From Cytobacillus sp. FSL H8-0458 (GTDB taxonomy: Bacteria; Bacillota; Bacilli; Bacillales; Cytobacillaceae), in the NCBI RefSeq assembly GCF_038002165.1, contig NZ_JBBOBR010000001.1, positions 3,720,001-3,784,000 on the forward strand: a stretch of DNA of 64,000 bases, given 5' to 3'. A model generated the notes under the pieces. It was not told where the DNA came from, searched no databases, and saw only the letters and a program-made list of their open reading frames with translations. Shown here one piece after another: positions 42,429 to 49,304 of this stretch. Made by a program: the position numbers and the translations under genes. Every line of letters begins with the position of its first letter. Within the stretch, counting starts at the first letter, position 1.

Positions 42429-42556
42429 AAGAAAAGCGCAAGCGCCTTGCCCACCTCTTACAAGCACAAGACGAGCCTCCCGGAAAGGCGTCCTTTGCCT
42501 TTTTGGGAGGCTCTGCTTGTGACCTCGAGGGGGTATGCGCTGGAGCTAGACAGTTA
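42429..42556. repeat. Structured intergenic repeat, short copy
   Basis: 128 bases with the same ends (AAGAAAAGCGCAAGCGCC and TGCGCTGGAGCTAGACAGTT) and the same inner GAGCCTCC...GGGAGGCTC hairpin as the copy at 41276. The two copies bracket the 45-residue gene and the GNAT gene. Confidence 0.82.
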
Positions 42557-42585
42557 ACAGAGCGGATAACCTCCGCCCTGCTTGA

Positions 42586-43368
42586 TCAGCTTGCTTTTTC
42601 CTCTGCTGGCACTTCCTGTTTTTCCTTGGAAAGGAACCATCCAGCTACTGCGATACCGATTAAGACTGCATAGAAAGTAACCTTCCATTCAGTCGACTTG
42701 GCAAACCCTTCAGGCAGGATCGCGAGTGCCGGATGGGACATTGTATAGACAGCCAGTTTAACACCAACCCAGCCGACAATTCCAAAAGCTGCAATCTCAA
42801 GCCCCGGTCTTCTGTGAAGCAGATCCACAAAGAGGTTTGCAGCAAAACGCATAATAATCAAGCCGATCATACCGCCGGCAAAGATGACAAAGAACTTTCC
42901 GCCGTCAAGACCGCCTACATGGCCAAGCCCTGAATCCGGAAGAGCTACAGCCAATGCGACTGCTGCCAGAATAGAGTCTACAGCGAAAGCAATATCAGCA
43001 AGCTCTACTTTAAAAACCGTCAGCCAAAAGCCAGATTGCTTTTTTGGTTTAGTGTCCCCTGCTTCTTCCTCGCCTTTTTTCACAAGAAACTTTCTTAATA
43101 TATGATTGGCCGCAATGAACAGAAGATATAGTGCTCCAATCGCTTGAACCTGCCATACGTCAACTAAATAAGAAATCGCAAATAAGGATCCAAAGCGGAA
43201 TATAAAGGCTCCTGCCAAACCGTAGAATAAAGCTTTTTTCCTCTGCTCCTCCGGAAGGTGCTTAACCATAATCGCCAGCACCAGCGCGTTATCAGCAGCC
43301 AATAAACCCTCCAGCGCCACAAGCAGCAGCAACACCCATCCATACTCAAGTATTAGTGATAATTCCAT
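42586..43368 (-). CDS. TerC-family protein, YkoY-like, probable Mn2+ exporter
   Basis: A 260-residue membrane protein with seven to eight helices. The twin TerC motifs LEGLLAADNALVLAIMV (near residue 20) and ELADIAFAVDSILAAVALA (near 125) contain the acidic residues that bind the metal. B. subtilis YkoY and MeeF/YceF of this family help secrete or export manganese. A yybP-ykoY manganese riboswitch lies upstream, with a 41-codon FbpB-like gene between, which strongly supports Mn control. ATG at 43368 is preceded by GGGAGGGTGCTTAG. The tail is acidic and lysine-rich. Confidence 0.87.
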   Translation of the reverse strand: MELSLILEYGWVLLLLVALEGLLAADNALVLAIMVKHLPEEQRKKALFYGLAGAFIFRFGSLFAISYLVDVWQVQAIGALYLLFIAANHILRKFLVKKGEEEAGDTKPKKQSGFWLTVFKVELADIAFAVDSILAAVALAVALPDSGLGHVGGLDGGKFFVIFAGGMIGLIIMRFAANLFVDLLHRRPGLEIAAFGIVGWVGVKLAVYTMSHPALAILPEGFAKSTEWKVTFYAVLIGIAVAGWFLSKEKQEVPAEEKAS

Positions 43369-43382
43369 CTAAGCACCCTCCC

Positions 43383-43508
43383 TTATTTCACCTTTGTGTA
43401 TTTTTCGTCTAAACGCTTTTCAATTTTCGCCAGCAATTCCTGATCTCTCAGTAGCTCTTCTTTGTTTTTCTTAATTAATTCAGCAAATGATATCTTAGCT
43501 TTTTTCAT
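43383..43508 (-). CDS. FbpB-family small basic protein, first paralogue
   Basis: A 41-residue protein, MKKAKISFAELIKKNKEELL followed by a charged helical tail ending YTKVK. It matches the FbpB small basic protein pattern (K-K-x-S-F-x-E-L-x-x-x-N-x-x-x-L-L-x-D). FbpB in B. subtilis works with the iron-sparing sRNA FsrA. Here the gene sits between a manganese riboswitch and terC, 14 bases before the terC start, so it is probably Mn-controlled. ATG at 43508 follows AAAGGAGACC. No Fur box is visible. A near-identical paralogue lies at 47838. Confidence 0.75.
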   Translation of the reverse strand: MKKAKISFAELIKKNKEELLRDQELLAKIEKRLDEKYTKVK

Positions 43509-43609
43509 TTCGGTCTCCTTTCATTCTATTTTTTTAAGTATTGAAAGCTTCGCACTGTTTCCCTGCAGTTATGTCGATTGAGGATTTTCATTGCCAAATA
43601 TCAGGCAAT

Positions 43610-43643
43610 AAAAAAACCTCTACCAGCAAGCGGTAAAGGTTTT
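43610..43643 (-). terminator. Second tandem terminator in the terC leader
   Basis: On the minus strand AACCTTTACC pairs with GGTAGAGGTT around a seven-base loop, followed by a run of seven T residues. Confidence 0.85.
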
Positions 43644-43650
43644 AAAAAAC

Positions 43651-43685
43651 AAAAAAGACCTTTACCCGAAACAGGCAAAGGTCTT
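43651..43685 (-). terminator. First tandem terminator, next to the Mn riboswitch
   Basis: On the minus strand AAGACCTTTGCC pairs with GGGTAAAGGTCTT and is followed by TTTTTT. It directly follows the aptamer and is likely the regulated terminator. Confidence 0.88.
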
Positions 43686-43785
43686 GCTAACAACGTTTAG
43701 GTTGCCAACAAAGCCGGGAGCTCTTAACTCCGAAATGACGACTCTGCTGTAAAAGCTACTCCCCTTTAGGAGAAACTATTCAACT
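43686..43785 (-). ncRNA. yybP-ykoY manganese riboswitch
   Basis: On the minus strand the leader contains AAAGGGGAGTAGC, TCGTC, CTCCCGGCTTTGTTGGCAAC and flanking pairing segments typical of the yybP-ykoY aptamer. Tandem terminators follow. The downstream gene is of the YkoY (TerC) family, the textbook target, so Mn2+ should relieve termination. Confidence 0.85.
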
Positions 43786-43827
43786 ATTTAAATTAATCAT
43801 ATTCCATTTTGTTCATAATGTCAATGC

Positions 43828-44823
43828 TTATGCAAATCGGTAATAAATTAAAATGAATGTCGCAAGGACGAAAATAAAGTTTAGGAATACAAACACAAAT
43901 TGATCTGCTTTAGTTTTATGCAGCTTGATCGGCGGGTTATAGAAAGACACCCCTTCAATGATGAAAATAATCAGCACAATATGGATCATAAAATGCCCAA
44001 TCACTTCTGTCATGCCAAACAGCATTGTGGTAGTGATGAAAATAACTGTCACAACGAAACCAACTACACGGTTAAGAATCCCTACTACAAGAAGGTAACC
44101 GACTACAAACTCAATGAATGCAGCCATAACAACGAATGCAGCTGGTGCAAAACCGAATGTCGGAACTCCGTGATTGGCCACAATATCCAGAGACATGCTT
44201 GGATATACCCATTTTTCAACAGCTACCCAGCATAAAGATAAGCCTGTGCCCAAATATAAGAATGGAAATCCAACCTTCTCCAGCTTCGTGCTGCCTACCA
44301 TCAGGACTCCAATAATGGCAACATAATATCCATAATCAAGCATATGGAAAATGCCATTCTGCATGGTAACGTACACAAACAGCCCCAATAAAATAACGGA
44401 CCCGGCCTTTGTTGAAATATGATGCGGAATTAGCAGAAAGCCAATCGCTGCCCACGTTAATATCATAGCAATCGTGCTGGTTAAATGAAATTCAGGCGCA
44501 AACAATGTTCCGTTCGTTACCTGGATTATTAATGCCGCAGCAGTACCATACTTCAGGATATATCTGCTGTATTTGCGGAAACCTGAGAGCCAGTCATCAA
44601 GCTTTTTGGCTTTGGCCCATTGTGATGTCCTTGAGATAATCAAGGTCAAAAGCGCAAGGACAATCGCAGCCGTCAGGGCCAGTCCCATAAATAGAGGTGA
44701 TAATATATTTTCAATGGTTTCCTTTTGAGGTGCCACATTCGTGAACCATTTCACATGAGCGCTTGTAAAAAAAGGTGTCATGACTAAGCCTGATATTAAT
44801 AAATACTGGAATATTTTTTTCAT
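43828..44823 (-). CDS. DoxX-like integral membrane protein
   Basis: A 331-residue membrane protein with about nine or ten helices. After an N-terminal signal-like helix, TSAHVKWFTNVAPQKE is a probable outside loop. The C-terminal half (KVGFPFLYLGTGLSLCWVAVEKWVYP and FIEFVVGYLLVVGILNRVVG) has the DoxX/MauE-like four-helix arrangement. Function is unknown; relatives handle quinones or redox partners. The start at 44823 follows GGAGGCACG. A Rex/Fnr-type palindrome about 100 bases upstream suggests control by redox or oxygen. Confidence 0.68.
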   Translation of the reverse strand: MKKIFQYLLISGLVMTPFFTSAHVKWFTNVAPQKETIENILSPLFMGLALTAAIVLALLTLIISRTSQWAKAKKLDDWLSGFRKYSRYILKYGTAAALIIQVTNGTLFAPEFHLTSTIAMILTWAAIGFLLIPHHISTKAGSVILLGLFVYVTMQNGIFHMLDYGYYVAIIGVLMVGSTKLEKVGFPFLYLGTGLSLCWVAVEKWVYPSMSLDIVANHGVPTFGFAPAAFVVMAAFIEFVVGYLLVVGILNRVVGFVVTVIFITTTMLFGMTEVIGHFMIHIVLIIFIIEGVSFYNPPIKLHKTKADQFVFVFLNFIFVLATFILIYYRFA

Positions 44824-44925
44824 GATGATCGTGCCTCCTTGATGGCAGTTAAAAATCATATAAACCATATAAGTACAGTATTAATATATTATACTTTTCT
44901 ATACTGTGGATTATTCAAAAATGAA

Positions 44926-44951
44926 TATTATGTGAAATGTTTCACATAATA
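44926..44951. promoter_or_regulatory. Rex/Fnr-type palindrome before the DoxX-like gene
   Basis: Two perfect 12-base arms, TATTATGTGAAA and TTTCACATAATA, are separated by two bases. The core TGTGAAATGTTTCACA fits both the Rex (TGTGAA-N4-TTCACA) and Fnr (TGTGA-N6-TCACA) consensus. A TATAAT box lies downstream on the minus strand, putting the palindrome centre near -57. Confidence 0.7.
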
Positions 44952-44960
44952 CATGCAATT

Positions 44961-44993
44961 AAAATACAGGCGAAGAGAATTCGCCTGTATTTT
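44961..44993. terminator. Terminator behind tatA
   Basis: AAAATACAGGCGAA and TTCGCCTGTATTTT are perfect 14-base arms around a five-base loop; on the minus strand it ends phoD-tatA. Confidence 0.92.
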
Positions 44994-44999
44994 AATTCC

Positions 45000-45206
45000 C
45001 TACTTTTCTTTTTTCAGAGCTGAAAGTACTGTTTTTTTCTCTTCATTCTTTACCTCATCTGACACTAAATCTTTTGCGGCACTTTTAAACTCCGTTAAGG
45101 TCCGCCCAAATGCCCTCCCAATTTCGGGAAGCTTGGATGGCCCAAATATGATCAATGCAATGACAAGAACGAGAATTAAGCCTGGAATGCCAATGTTGGA
45201 TATCAT
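45000..45206 (-). CDS. tatA: Twin-arginine translocase subunit TatA
   Basis: A 68-residue protein with one N-terminal membrane helix ([32 protein letters not shown]), the hinge FGPSKLPE and an amphipathic helix, followed by a charged tail; this is the standard TatA/TatAd form. It lies 15 bases behind phoD, as in B. subtilis phoD-tatAd-tatCd, where TatAd-TatCd exports PhoD. A tatC gene is absent here, because the terminator follows at once, so TatC must be encoded elsewhere. ATG follows AAAAGGACGGTGAG. Confidence 0.92.
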   Translation of the reverse strand: MISNIGIPGLILVLVIALIIFGPSKLPEIGRAFGRTLTEFKSAAKDLVSDEVKNEEKKTVLSALKKEK

Positions 45207-45221
45207 CTTCTCACCGTCCTT

Positions 45222-46976
45222 TTAATGTAATACTTTTTCACGCTTTTTCTTAAGCTGCTTTTCATGTGCCCGGGTATGGGCGCGATGGCGGTCTTCCTCC
45301 ACCTCAGCAGATATTCGAACTCCCTGAGGGACAGCTGAAGCCGAAACCTGCTTCAAGCCAGCTTGATCTTTTTCAAATACAAAGGATGCTCTCGTTGAAA
45401 TATCCGCCCCAGGCTCTGTTACGAAAGGAAGCACCCGATAATCTGCACGCCATTGCTCTGGTGTTACCCGGCAGCGGACATAGCCTCTATAATTATTAAA
45501 GAACTTAATATGCGGATTCTCTGCAAGCGTCTTTTCCGTATCCCCTCTCACATCTGATCCATTTCCACCTGATGTGATAGAGGTTCCGACAAATTCAGCC
45601 CCAATCAGCTTTGCATTTGGATCATTATAGTCTGTTAGAATATTGGAAGCCCAGCTTGCATGAACATCCCCAGTCAGAACAATTAGGTTTCCGATATTGT
45701 TTGAAACAGCAAAATCAGCCAAACGCTGCCGGGCAGCAGGGTAACCATCCCATGCATCCATGCTGAACTTCGGCGAAGCAATTGTCCCGAAATTTCTCTG
45801 GGCAAAGAACACCTGCTGTGCAAGGACATTCCAATGCGCTTGGGAGCTGGCTAGATTGCTTTCAACCCATTGTTCCTGTTCCTTGCCAAGGAGAGTCCGG
45901 GCTGGATCAAGCGACTCCGGCGTATGCGGCTTGCTGCCATCGCCATTTGCCTGGTCATCCCGATATTGCCGCGAATCAAGCACAAGGAATGACGCCAGGC
46001 TGCCGTAGCTGAACTCCCTATACAACTGCATACCATCACCATTTGGCATGGAAGATAACCGGAGCGGCATGTGCTCATAATATGCCTGATAAGCTGCTGC
46101 CCTGCGTTTAATAAATGCTTCAGCTGACTGGCCTTTTTCCGGAACCCCTCCTGCATAGTTATTTTCCACCTCGTGGTCATCCCAAGTGACCACCCAAGGG
46201 AAAGCAGCATGAGCTTCTCTCAGATGCTGATCAGATTTGTACTGAGCATGGCGATTCCGATAATCTTCTAGAGAGATAATTTCCGGTCCGCTATGATGGC
46301 GGACATTTCCTGTTGGTGAAATATATTCATTTGATCCATATTCATATATGTAGTCTCCAAGGTGAATGACAAAATCCAAATTTTCCTTTGCCATATGCTG
46401 ATAGGCTGTAAAAAACCCATGTTCATACTGCTGACATGAAGCAAATGCAAATGATAGCCCTGATACTTTAGCACCCGCAGGCGGAAGTGTCTTTGTTTTG
46501 CCAATTGGGCTTAGTTCATTGCCGCTTTTAAAACGATAATAATAGACAGTGTTCGGCATTAAGCCTTCTGCCTCCACATGCACAGAATGCGCCAATTCCG
46601 GCACCGCAATTTCAGTCCCGTGTTTAACAACTTTTCGGAAGTGTTCATCTGCAGCAAGTTCCCATTTGACTGGTACAGCATGTTTTGGCATCCCGCCTCC
46701 ATTAAGCGGATCGGGCGCTAACCTTGTCCATAAAACCACACTGTCCGAAAGAGGATCTCCTGATGCGACCCCGAGCGTAAAAGGGTATTTGCTGAACTTA
46801 GGAGCAGCATCAACCTTTAGATTGCCCATCCCTAATGATTGCGCCATAGCCAGGGCAAGCGAAAAACCGGCAATTTTCCCTGCACCAGATAAAAAGCTCC
46901 GGCGGTCAATGTCCCTCTTCAAGTTCTCTTCATTAAACTTCCTGATTAAATCATCAATCGACCTCTCATTGTTCAT
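45222..46976 (-). CDS. phoD: Secreted alkaline phosphatase/phosphodiesterase PhoD
   Basis: A 584-residue PhoD enzyme. The N-terminus holds a twin-arginine signal (DRRSFLSGAGKIAGFSLALA, near residue 25-45), so it is folded before export. Metal-binding motifs are IHLGDYIYEYG, VVTWDDHEVENNY and VLTGDVHASWASNI, as in the Ca/Fe-dependent PhoD family. It releases phosphate from diesters and teichoic acid outside the cell. The ATG at 46976 has AAGAGGTG before it; a GTG three codons upstream lies inside that site. Pairing with tatA shows a dedicated export partner. No clear Pho box was recognised upstream. Confidence 0.93.
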   Translation of the reverse strand: MNNERSIDDLIRKFNEENLKRDIDRRSFLSGAGKIAGFSLALAMAQSLGMGNLKVDAAPKFSKYPFTLGVASGDPLSDSVVLWTRLAPDPLNGGGMPKHAVPVKWELAADEHFRKVVKHGTEIAVPELAHSVHVEAEGLMPNTVYYYRFKSGNELSPIGKTKTLPPAGAKVSGLSFAFASCQQYEHGFFTAYQHMAKENLDFVIHLGDYIYEYGSNEYISPTGNVRHHSGPEIISLEDYRNRHAQYKSDQHLREAHAAFPWVVTWDDHEVENNYAGGVPEKGQSAEAFIKRRAAAYQAYYEHMPLRLSSMPNGDGMQLYREFSYGSLASFLVLDSRQYRDDQANGDGSKPHTPESLDPARTLLGKEQEQWVESNLASSQAHWNVLAQQVFFAQRNFGTIASPKFSMDAWDGYPAARQRLADFAVSNNIGNLIVLTGDVHASWASNILTDYNDPNAKLIGAEFVGTSITSGGNGSDVRGDTEKTLAENPHIKFFNNYRGYVRCRVTPEQWRADYRVLPFVTEPGADISTRASFVFEKDQAGLKQVSASAVPQGVRISAEVEEDRHRAHTRAHEKQLKKKREKVLH

Positions 46977-47289
46977 TTTCTTCACCTCTTAATTCAATCT
47001 GGATTCACAGTTAATTATAAGAGGCATTTTTTAAAGCAATATGAAGATGTGTAAAGGAGAATGACAATACCTCTGCCTATTTTATCAGGACTTTTGTAAG
47101 GATTTGGGTTTCTTTCAGCCTATAATCTAGACTTGCAGCCAAAATGCCTTTGTACCCCTGTATCATTTGTCCCAACTTTTTTTACAATATATACATAGAA
47201 TATTAACGAATCCTGTCAAAATCTTTTAGTTTACTAATCTATAAATAGTGGTTATGATGATAGTTATAATCTTGAAAAGGGGTGAGGGA
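46977..47289. other. Intergenic region between phoD and the divergent membrane protein genes
   Basis: This 313-base AT-rich stretch holds the divergent promoters. A TATAAT-like box on the minus strand near 47018-47023 may serve phoD. No convincing operator, hairpin or open frame was seen. Confidence 0.4.
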
Positions 47290-47607
47290 ATGGGGAAACG
47301 TCAGGTAATGCCACTTTTACTGCTGTCTGTGTTTTTATCCTTTCTCATTACCCAATATCCTGGTGTCCATTATAATGACATTCCGATGGACCAAAGCAAA
47401 GCGGTAACAGTTTCTGACTTTACCGAGAGCTTCCTATTAAAAGATGATCCCAAAAAGCATATCTTCACGTTCGATATCATCTCTTTATCCATTACAATTC
47501 TGGCAGTTATCCTTTTTGTATATAGAGCCCTGCACATCGCCCGCAGGAAAAAGATTTTTTATACTCCAATTTTCTACGAGGCGAATTATGTCATTCAAGC
47601 TCCTTAA
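47290..47607 (+). CDS. Two-helix membrane protein of unknown function
   Basis: A 105-residue protein with a hydrophobic N-terminal segment (residues 5-22) and a second helix near residues 60-82, with a 40-residue outside loop between them (YPGVHYNDIPMDQSKAVTV...). The C-terminus IARRKKIFYTPIFYEANYVI is basic and probably inside. It is not recognised. ATG at 47290 follows AAAAGGGGTGAGG. A 37-residue membrane peptide gene follows 34 bases later in the same transcript. Confidence 0.6.
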   Translation: MGKRQVMPLLLLSVFLSFLITQYPGVHYNDIPMDQSKAVTVSDFTESFLLKDDPKKHIFTFDIISLSITILAVILFVYRALHIARRKKIFYTPIFYEANYVIQAP

Positions 47608-47641
47608 TTGTCCAACAAAACAATTAAAGGAGGAAGACATA

Positions 47642-47755
47642 ATGTGGATTAGATTTTTAATGATTGGGTTATTTTCATTAACAGCTTCCAGCCTGTTCTT
47701 TTATCAGGGGATGGAAATGTATCATGCTTTCACAGATTTCTTTAGACAAAAATAA
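47642..47755 (+). CDS. 37-residue membrane peptide
   Basis: The frame MWIRFLMIGLFSLTASSLFF continues YQGMEMYHAFTDFFRQK. It has one membrane helix and an amphipathic tail. AAAGGAGGAAGACATA before the ATG is a strong ribosome binding site, and a terminator follows at once, so this is the second gene of a small operon. Function unknown. Confidence 0.65.
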   Translation: MWIRFLMIGLFSLTASSLFFYQGMEMYHAFTDFFRQK

Positions 47756-47762
47756 GAAGTTG

Positions 47763-47790
47763 GCGCCCAGGGATTCCCTGGGCGTTTTTA
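47763..47790 (+). terminator. Terminator of the small membrane protein operon
   Basis: CGCCCAGGG and CCCTGGGCG are perfect arms with a very short loop, followed by TTTTT. Confidence 0.9.
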
Positions 47791-47800
47791 ATTCATTAAA

Positions 47801-47829
47801 AAACCGGCCTGCTTTATCCCCAGGCCGGT
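47801..47829 (-). terminator. Terminator of the second FbpB-like gene
   Basis: CCGGCCTG and CAGGCCGG form an eight-base stem with a nine-base loop; on the minus strand it is followed by a T-run. Confidence 0.88.
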
Positions 47830-47837
47830 GTACTTTC

Positions 47838-47963
47838 TTACTGTGCTTTTGCATATTTATCGTCTATTTTTTTTTCGATCTTCTCAAGCTCACGGCGATC
47901 TCTTAAAAGTTCTTCTCTATTAGCCTTAATCATTTCAGGCATTGATAATTTTTTCTTTTTCAT
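47838..47963 (-). CDS. FbpB-family small basic protein, second paralogue
   Basis: A 41-residue protein, MKKKKLSMPEMIKANREELL followed by a helical tail ending KYAKAQ. It has the same length as the paralogue at 43383 and shares N-R/K-E-E-L-L-R-D and the K-I-E-K-x-x-D-x-K-Y segment. ATG at 47963 follows AAGAAGGTGAGC. It is monocistronic with its own terminator. Neither Fur box nor riboswitch was seen upstream, so its regulation is unclear. Confidence 0.75.
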   Translation of the reverse strand: MKKKKLSMPEMIKANREELLRDRRELEKIEKKIDDKYAKAQ

Positions 47964-48032
47964 TTCTGCTCACCTTCTTTCATGATGTTGGTAATCTTCT
48001 TGATGCAAGATCTTTTTTTTTGACAGTGCCTC

Positions 48033-48899
48033 TTAAAAAACAATCGTCTTATTGCCATGCACTATGACTTTGTCTTCCACATGCCAGGCGACTGCCTGTG
48101 CGAGGACCTGCCTCTCCACATGCCTGCCGGCAATTTTGAGATCCTGTGCAGTGTGCCTGTGGTTAACCCGCTGGACATCCTGCTCAATGATCGGGCCTTC
48201 ATCCAAATCATTTGTTACATAATGGGCGGTTGCCCCAATCAGCTTGACTCCGCGGTTAAACGCCCGTGCATAAGGATTGGCTCCCACGAAGGCCGGCAGA
48301 AAGCTGTGATGGATATTGATGATCCTGTTTGGATATTTGGAAATAAAGCTTGGCGAAAGAATCTGCATATATCTCGCCAGCACAATGAAATCCGCTTTTC
48401 CTTCCAGCAGCTCAACCGCCTTTTGCTCGGCTTCCGCTTTATTGTCCGGCGTAATCGGAACATGATGATAGGGTATTCCGAAACCCTCCACCACTTCCCT
48501 CATGTCGGGATGATTGCTGATCACCAGGGGAATATCCACTTCAAGCTCCTTCGATTTCCAGCGCCACAGCAGCTCGAGCAGACAGTGATCCATTTTAGAA
48601 ACAAATATGGCCATCCGCTTGCGCTCGCCTTTGCCGCTCAGCTTCCACTCCATAGAGTATTCCCTGGCCATTTCAGGCAGATCCTCTTTCAGTTTTGGAA
48701 AGGACTCATCAAAATGATTCATATCGAATTCAATCCGCATGAAGAAGATGCCTGCCAGCGGATCTGTTGTGTGCTGGTCAAAATGCACAATGTTCGCGTT
48801 ATGCTCCAGCAGAAAGTTAGAGACTGTGGAGATGATGCCTGGCCTCTCTGGACAGGATATCAGTAATGTCGCCCGGTTTGCGTTAACATTTGTATTCAT
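48033..48899 (-). CDS. purU: Formyltetrahydrofolate deformylase
   Basis: A 288-residue enzyme. The N-terminal ACT domain (residues 8-85, ATLLISCPERPGIISTVSNFLLEHNANI) is followed by a formyltransferase domain with the active-site Asn-His-Asp set in IINIHHSFLPAF and GATAHYVTNDLDEGPIIEQD. PurU splits 10-formyl-THF into THF and formate, adjusting the one-carbon pool. A tandem glycine riboswitch precedes it, tying its expression to glycine, whose breakdown and synthesis also feed the THF pool. The ATG at 48899 has only a weak TGGAGGAATC upstream at short range. Confidence 0.94.
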   Translation of the reverse strand: MNTNVNANRATLLISCPERPGIISTVSNFLLEHNANIVHFDQHTTDPLAGIFFMRIEFDMNHFDESFPKLKEDLPEMAREYSMEWKLSGKGERKRMAIFVSKMDHCLLELLWRWKSKELEVDIPLVISNHPDMREVVEGFGIPYHHVPITPDNKAEAEQKAVELLEGKADFIVLARYMQILSPSFISKYPNRIINIHHSFLPAFVGANPYARAFNRGVKLIGATAHYVTNDLDEGPIIEQDVQRVNHRHTAQDLKIAGRHVERQVLAQAVAWHVEDKVIVHGNKTIVF

Positions 48900-48929
48900 C
48901 TAGATTCCTCCAACTGCCTTGCCATCCAT

Positions 48930-48981
48930 AAAAAAAGGACAGAAAAAAGGCGGCTTGTTTATCCCCCTTCTCTGTCCTTTT
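48930..48981 (-). terminator. Riboswitch-linked terminator upstream of purU
   Basis: AAGGACAG near 48973-48981 (minus strand) can pair with CTGTCC followed by TTTTTTT near 48930-48942. The left arm belongs to the glycine aptamer's closing stem, so ligand binding should free the downstream gene from termination. Confidence 0.75.
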
Positions 48982-49127
48982 ACCTGAGAGTTTGACCCCT
49001 TTGGTGTCGCAAAGTCCATGCGCGCTCTCCAGAGATGCGTCCGACTGAGGTTCTGTCTACCTGAGAGATTGGCTTCAAGGGTATTTTTGAAGCTTGCTCC
49101 TTCGGTGGCTACTGTATGCTCTCTCCC
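48972..49127 (-). ncRNA. Tandem glycine riboswitch of purU
   Basis: On the minus strand two aptamer cores occur: GGGAGAGAGC ... CACCGAAGGAGCAAGC ... AATCTCTCAGGTAGACAGAAC, then CTCTGGAGAGCGC ... CACCAAAGGGGTCAAAC followed by TCTCAGGTAAAAGGACAGAG. These are the conserved glycine (gcvT) motif blocks. Confidence 0.93.
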
Positions 49128-49262
49128 GCAGCCGTCATTCGCTCAATATTTTTGTTATTTTCAGAATAATATATTTTTTAAATTATGTCAATCGAACTAG
49201 GTTTCTTTCACAAAATTGCCACAATTTCCGTCTGGCTTTAAAGCTGATTTACTTTGGAAAAA

Positions 49263-49300
49263 GAAAAGTAAAAAAGCTCGAAGACAAAGTCTCCAAGCCT
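49263..49300 (-). terminator. Terminator of the MFS multidrug gene
   Basis: On the minus strand GCTTGGAGAC pairs with GTCTTCGAGC (two mismatches), followed by TTTTTT. Confidence 0.7.
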
Positions 49301-49304
49301 TTTT

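Noticed and set aside
46990-47240. Pho boxes (TTAACA repeats) before phoD
   Set aside because: Only scattered weak matches were seen, without the 4-6 base spacing of direct repeats.
48057-48866. 269-codon open frame opposite purU
   Set aside because: It is the antisense shadow of purU: no recognisable motifs and no ribosome binding site, while purU has full catalytic motifs.
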